DNA of 6,888 nt from an uncultured Amylibacter sp. GTDB lineage: Bacteria; Pseudomonadota; Alphaproteobacteria; Rhodobacterales; Rhodobacteraceae. The notes under the pieces are model-generated. The model did no database searches, was not told the origin of the DNA, and saw only the letters and a list, made by a program, of their open reading frames with translations. This document shows, piece after piece, positions 5,732-6,888 of the stretch (positions are counted from its first letter, which is position 1; the number at the start of each line of letters is the position of its first letter). The position numbers were made by a program, and so were the translations under genes. The stretch covers positions 1 through 6,888 of the forward strand of contig CALDZS010000106.1 in the NCBI GenBank assembly GCA_937944065.1, written 5' to 3'.

Positions 5732-6670
5732 ATGGTCAATGACACAACACAAGCATTCAGCGCCCTAGAAGAGCGCGCATTGGCATCTGCTGTTGACGGC
5801 ATGCTGGATCGGATTTGTGTGCGCGATTACACCAAAGAGGTTGAGATCGGTGCGTTTCAGTCGGAACGTGGTGTCGTGCAAAGGGTGCGGTTTAATGTTG
5901 TGTTAGAGGTGGCTAGTTCGGCGGCGGCCAAGTTTGACGACGTTGATCAAGTATTGTCCTATGACACTATAACCGAAGCAATCGAAGACCAGTTGGCATT
6001 CGAGCGGTTGAATCTGCTGGAAACATTGGCCGAACGCATTGCGGAACAAGTGTTGGACAACCCAAAAGCGGTGCGTGTGTTTTTGCGTATCGAAAAATTG
6101 GACCGAATTCCGGGATCGTTGGGCGTTGAAATCGTCCGCGCACGTTCAACCAATGGCGATGTGCATGAAATTGAAACGCCGAAAGCGCGCACTATTACTC
6201 CTGTATATCCAAACGTTATTTTTATGCCGAACGCTGTTTTGCATTCTGATACGTTGCCTGCATGGCTTGACGCCATTGCCGCATCGGACATGCCATCGAT
6301 AATCTGTCTAGAAATGGCGCTAGAAGCAGAACCATCAACCAACCTTGACGTGGTAAACAAGCGTATACAATTGCTGTCGATTGAACAAAACGCTTGGGTT
6401 TTGGCCGCTAAAGACAAACGGTGCGTGGTTGTCGACAGTCGGACAGAGTTAGATTGGGCGATCAAAAATGGACAATTGTCGATTTGGGCACCATCCAAAA
6501 TGGTATTGGATAGTGTGACGAAACCTGATGCGGGCGCGGACGCGCCTTTGGCATTGGCGCATTGGTTCGCCGAAGAATTCTCGGTTGACCATGTCGAAGT
6601 TTTGGCTGGCTTTGACGGGGCCTCGCCATCGCGTCGTTTGCGGATTTTGGCCGATCCAAGCGCGCTTTAG
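5732..6670 (+). CDS. folB: Dihydroneopterin aldolase with long C-terminal extension
   Basis: FolB converts 7,8-dihydroneopterin to 6-hydroxymethyl-7,8-dihydropterin plus glycolaldehyde in cytoplasmic folate synthesis. The 312-residue product has a FolB domain at about 26-137: IGAFQSERG with Glu45 in the place of the substrate-binding/catalytic Glu, DDVDQVLSYDTI with Tyr77, LNLLETLAERIAE with Glu97, and IEKLDRIPG with Lys122 as the likely catalytic lysine. All key residues are kept. The usual enzyme is about 120 residues; here about 175 follow (138-312) that I cannot assign to any domain. I recall long FolB proteins as common in Rhodobacterales, so this is probably a lineage trait rather than a recent fusion. 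It is followed by a probable folP, fitting a folate operon. A possible weak promoter (TTGATC 5676-5681, TAGATG 5699-5704) precedes it. Confidence 0.88.
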   Translation: MVNDTTQAFSALEERALASAVDGMLDRICVRDYTKEVEIGAFQSERGVVQRVRFNVVLEVASSAAAKFDDVDQVLSYDTITEAIEDQLAFERLNLLETLAERIAEQVLDNPKAVRVFLRIEKLDRIPGSLGVEIVRARSTNGDVHEIETPKARTITPVYPNVIFMPNAVLHSDTLPAWLDAIAASDMPSIICLEMALEAEPSTNLDVVNKRIQLLSIEQNAWVLAAKDKRCVVVDSRTELDWAIKNGQLSIWAPSKMVLDSVTKPDAGADAPLALAHWFAEEFSVDHVEVLAGFDGASPSRRLRILADPSAL

Positions 6671-6752
6671 TGCAACTGTAATCTTGTGATCTGCACAGGT
6701 AGACCTTAAGTTAGCTGGACATGCGTGATTAAGTGAAAGCCTCGTGCGCCAT

Positions 6753-6888
6753 ATGATCTATTACCGTCCTATTGTTCGAACAGATGCGCCGCGTTCAGAT
6801 GATGCTGTGTCCGTGGCGGGTGGTCTAACATGGTTTGATACATGCGAGCAGATCGAGCGTGGCAAGCCCTCACAGCTTATTGCCGTAA
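6753..6888 (+). CDS. folP: Probable dihydropteroate synthase, N-terminal fragment (3' end outside window)
   Basis: An open frame begins at ATG 6753 and runs through the window edge (45 complete codons). The product starts MIYYRPIVRTDAP and continues with VAGGLTWFDTCEQIERGK. This resembles the N-terminal extension I remember on Rhodobacterales FolP proteins (a YYRP start and an AGG-W/F segment), placed before the pterin-binding barrel. None of the catalytic motifs of dihydropteroate synthase falls in the window, so the call rests on that resemblance and on following folB in the same direction after an 82-base gap. GTG 6744 is an alternative start three codons earlier. No strong ribosome binding site is seen for either. 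Confidence 0.6.
   Translation, partial: MIYYRPIVRTDAPRSDDAVSVAGGLTWFDTCEQIERGKPSQLIAV

Noticed and set aside
5959..6498. A 179-codon minus-strand open frame inside folB
   Set aside because: It lies fully opposite the conserved FolB domain and its extension, with Ser/Ile-rich low-complexity composition and no family motif.

Overview
The window looks like chromosomal housekeeping DNA from an alphaproteobacterium, most likely a marine Rhodobacterales/Roseobacter-group species of moderate G+C. This rests on the look of the proteins (GlyS beta, an unusually long FolB followed by a FolP-like start) and on my memory of such gene neighbourhoods; no database search was possible.

Layout, left to right. 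(1) 1-1205, plus strand: the 3' part of glyS (glycyl-tRNA synthetase beta subunit), cut off by the window edge. (2) 1206-1480: a gap with no recognised gene but dense RNA structure: a bulged hairpin, a second hairpin, a possible H-type pseudoknot, another hairpin, and a very clear intrinsic terminator ending in TTTTT at 1425. This is a candidate small RNA, 3' UTR-derived RNA or attenuating leader for the next gene. (3) 1481-4075, plus: a pyruvate phosphate dikinase (PPDK) family protein. Its phosphohistidine and PEP/pyruvate domains are textbook, but its ATP-grasp domain has lost several canonical residues. (4) 4217-4930, plus: a secreted SleB/CwlJ-type cell-wall hydrolase. (5) 4915-5571, minus: a secreted CAP/SCP-domain protein whose 3' end overlaps the hydrolase gene by 16 bases. 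(6) 5572-5731: a divergent promoter region with a consensus-like minus-strand promoter and a strong inverted repeat. (7) 5732-6670, plus: FolB (dihydroneopterin aldolase) with an extra C-terminal region of about 175 residues. (8) 6753-6888, plus: the first 45 codons of what is probably folP (dihydropteroate synthase), cut by the window edge.

The genes fall into three groups: translation/central carbon (glyS, ppdK), cell envelope (SleB-like hydrolase and CAP protein, convergent), and folate synthesis (folB-folP, probably one transcript). No mobile element, tRNA, rRNA or CRISPR array was seen. The two places most worth a second look are the structured RNA between glyS and ppdK and the degenerate nucleotide-binding half of the PPDK-like protein.
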